Assembly (NCBI GenBank): GCA_002367375.1
Contig: DFBR01000195.1
Span: 12,688-27,360, forward strand
Reading direction: 5' to 3'
From: Erythrobacter sp. UBA3075
GTDB taxonomy: Bacteria > Pseudomonadota > Alphaproteobacteria > Sphingomonadales > Sphingomonadaceae
Length of the DNA: 14,673 nucleotides
How positions within the stretch are numbered: the stretch's first letter is position 1; each line of letters opens with the position of its first letter. Of this stretch, positions 14,134 to 14,673 are shown piece after piece. The notes beneath the pieces were generated by a model. That model saw only the letters and a list, made by a program, of their open reading frames with translations. It searched no databases and was not told the DNA's origin. The translations under genes and the position numbers were made by a program.

Positions 14134-14673
14134 CTATACCGCTACTGCATCTTCCACAACTGCTTTTTCCTGATGAATGGCCGCATTATCAATCGGGATG
14201 ACGCAGTCTTCGAGAATCTCGTCATCACTTTCGAACTCGCCAAGCCAGGTCGTCCAGCCGAGCATGGCTGGCGTTTCTTCATCGCCAAGCCGCATCGGTG
14301 GTATTTCGCTGGCCGCGATCCGCAAACGCAGCGAAGGGCGCTGGTCGAGACCCGCAGCCAGAGCGGATAGCTGGCTGATGAGTCGTCGCAGATGTGGCTC
14401 GGCACAAAAGCTGCGCAATTGGCCATAAGGCATCGGCCCCAGCTCGATAAGGAAATGATGCTGTACGTCCAACACCGCTGCACCGATCATCGCCGCTTCG
14501 CCGGTCTGGTTCTCGGGCAAATCTTCCGGCACGCCAAGTTGGTTGAAACTGCCAAGCGTGCCAAAACCGAGTCTCGATTGTTCTTGCGGCGGCACCGCCA
14601 TCCACGACGGTTGCGCCTCAATCACGCGCAGATCCAGCCCGGTCGCGACGCGCAACACGGTCTCCACACTGTG
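14134..14673 (-). CDS. tssG: T6SS baseplate protein TssG (VasB family), N-terminus cut off by window edge
   Basis: TssG is a cytoplasmic baseplate wedge subunit that binds TssF, TssE and TssK. About 179 residues are visible, and the frame stays open to the right edge, so the N-terminal portion, roughly half of a typical TssG, is missing. The GTG near 14667 is only an internal codon. The visible part carries the C-terminal family pattern: LGFGTLGSFNQLG, then FLIELGPMPYGQLRSF, LRLRIAASEIPPMRLG and the closing PAMLGWTTWLG, which resembles the conserved Leu-Gly-x-x-Trp-Leu end of TssG. About 25 residues follow, rich in Asp, Glu and Val. The stop is TAG 14136-14134. It lies upstream of clpV with a 115-nt gap, so the two may be transcribed together. 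tssE and tssF are expected further upstream but are not in view. Confidence 0.88.
   Translation of the reverse strand, partial: HSVETVLRVATGLDLRVIEAQPSWMAVPPQEQSRLGFGTLGSFNQLGVPEDLPENQTGEAAMIGAAVLDVQHHFLIELGPMPYGQLRSFCAEPHLRRLISQLSALAAGLDQRPSLRLRIAASEIPPMRLGDEETPAMLGWTTWLGEFESDDEILEDCVIPIDNAAIHQEKAVVEDAVAV

Noticed and set aside
1..14673. tRNA, rRNA, CRISPR arrays, insertion sequences or attachment sites
   Set aside because: I saw no cloverleaf-like sequence, regularly spaced repeats, transposase-like proteins or terminal inverted repeats. The window is filled by T6SS genes on one strand.

Overview
The window is a block of a type VI secretion system (T6SS) locus. All ten recognisable genes lie on the minus strand, so transcription runs from high to low coordinates. 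Both ends cut through genes: tssG loses its N-terminal part at the right edge, and a small FHA-domain gene runs off the left edge. In transcription order the genes are tssG (partial), tssH/clpV, hcp (tssD), vgrG (tssI), an uncharacterised 202-residue gene, an FHA-domain tagH/fha gene, tssK, tssL with a C-terminal OmpA-like domain, tssM, and a second FHA gene (partial).

The sequence is G+C-rich. The gene order, a TssL with a proline-rich N-terminus and a built-in peptidoglycan-binding domain, and the absence of tssJ here suggest an alphaproteobacterium, possibly Sphingomonadales (Erythrobacter/Sphingomonas-like). This lineage call is an inference from gene content, not a database result.

Region by region: 14134-14673 is the baseplate gene tssG. 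11376-14018 is the sheath-disassembly ATPase ClpV. 10801-11277 is the Hcp tube protein, with a GTG start and a very strong ribosome binding site. A perfect 10-bp inverted repeat lies between hcp and vgrG. 8865-10715 is a compact VgrG spike with no effector extension. From vgrG leftwards, genes are separated by 0 to 27 nt or overlap by 4 nt, giving a tight operon: vgrG, the unknown gene, tagH, tssK, tssL, tssM, FHA2. No intergenic gap exceeds 115 bp, and I found no convincing promoter.

How the genes work together: TssK and TssG belong to the baseplate. TssL and TssM form the inner-membrane complex on which it docks. Hcp and VgrG form the tube and spike, and ClpV recycles the contracted sheath. 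Two FHA proteins flanking tssK-tssL-tssM, plus a phospho-acceptor-like threonine in an acidic stretch at the TssL N-terminus, point to threonine-phosphorylation control of assembly, as known for Agrobacterium TssL/Fha/PpkA. The kinase, phosphatase, sheath genes (tssB, tssC), tssA, tssE, tssF, PAAR proteins and effectors are not in the window. The most unfamiliar element is the 202-residue protein between vgrG and tagH.
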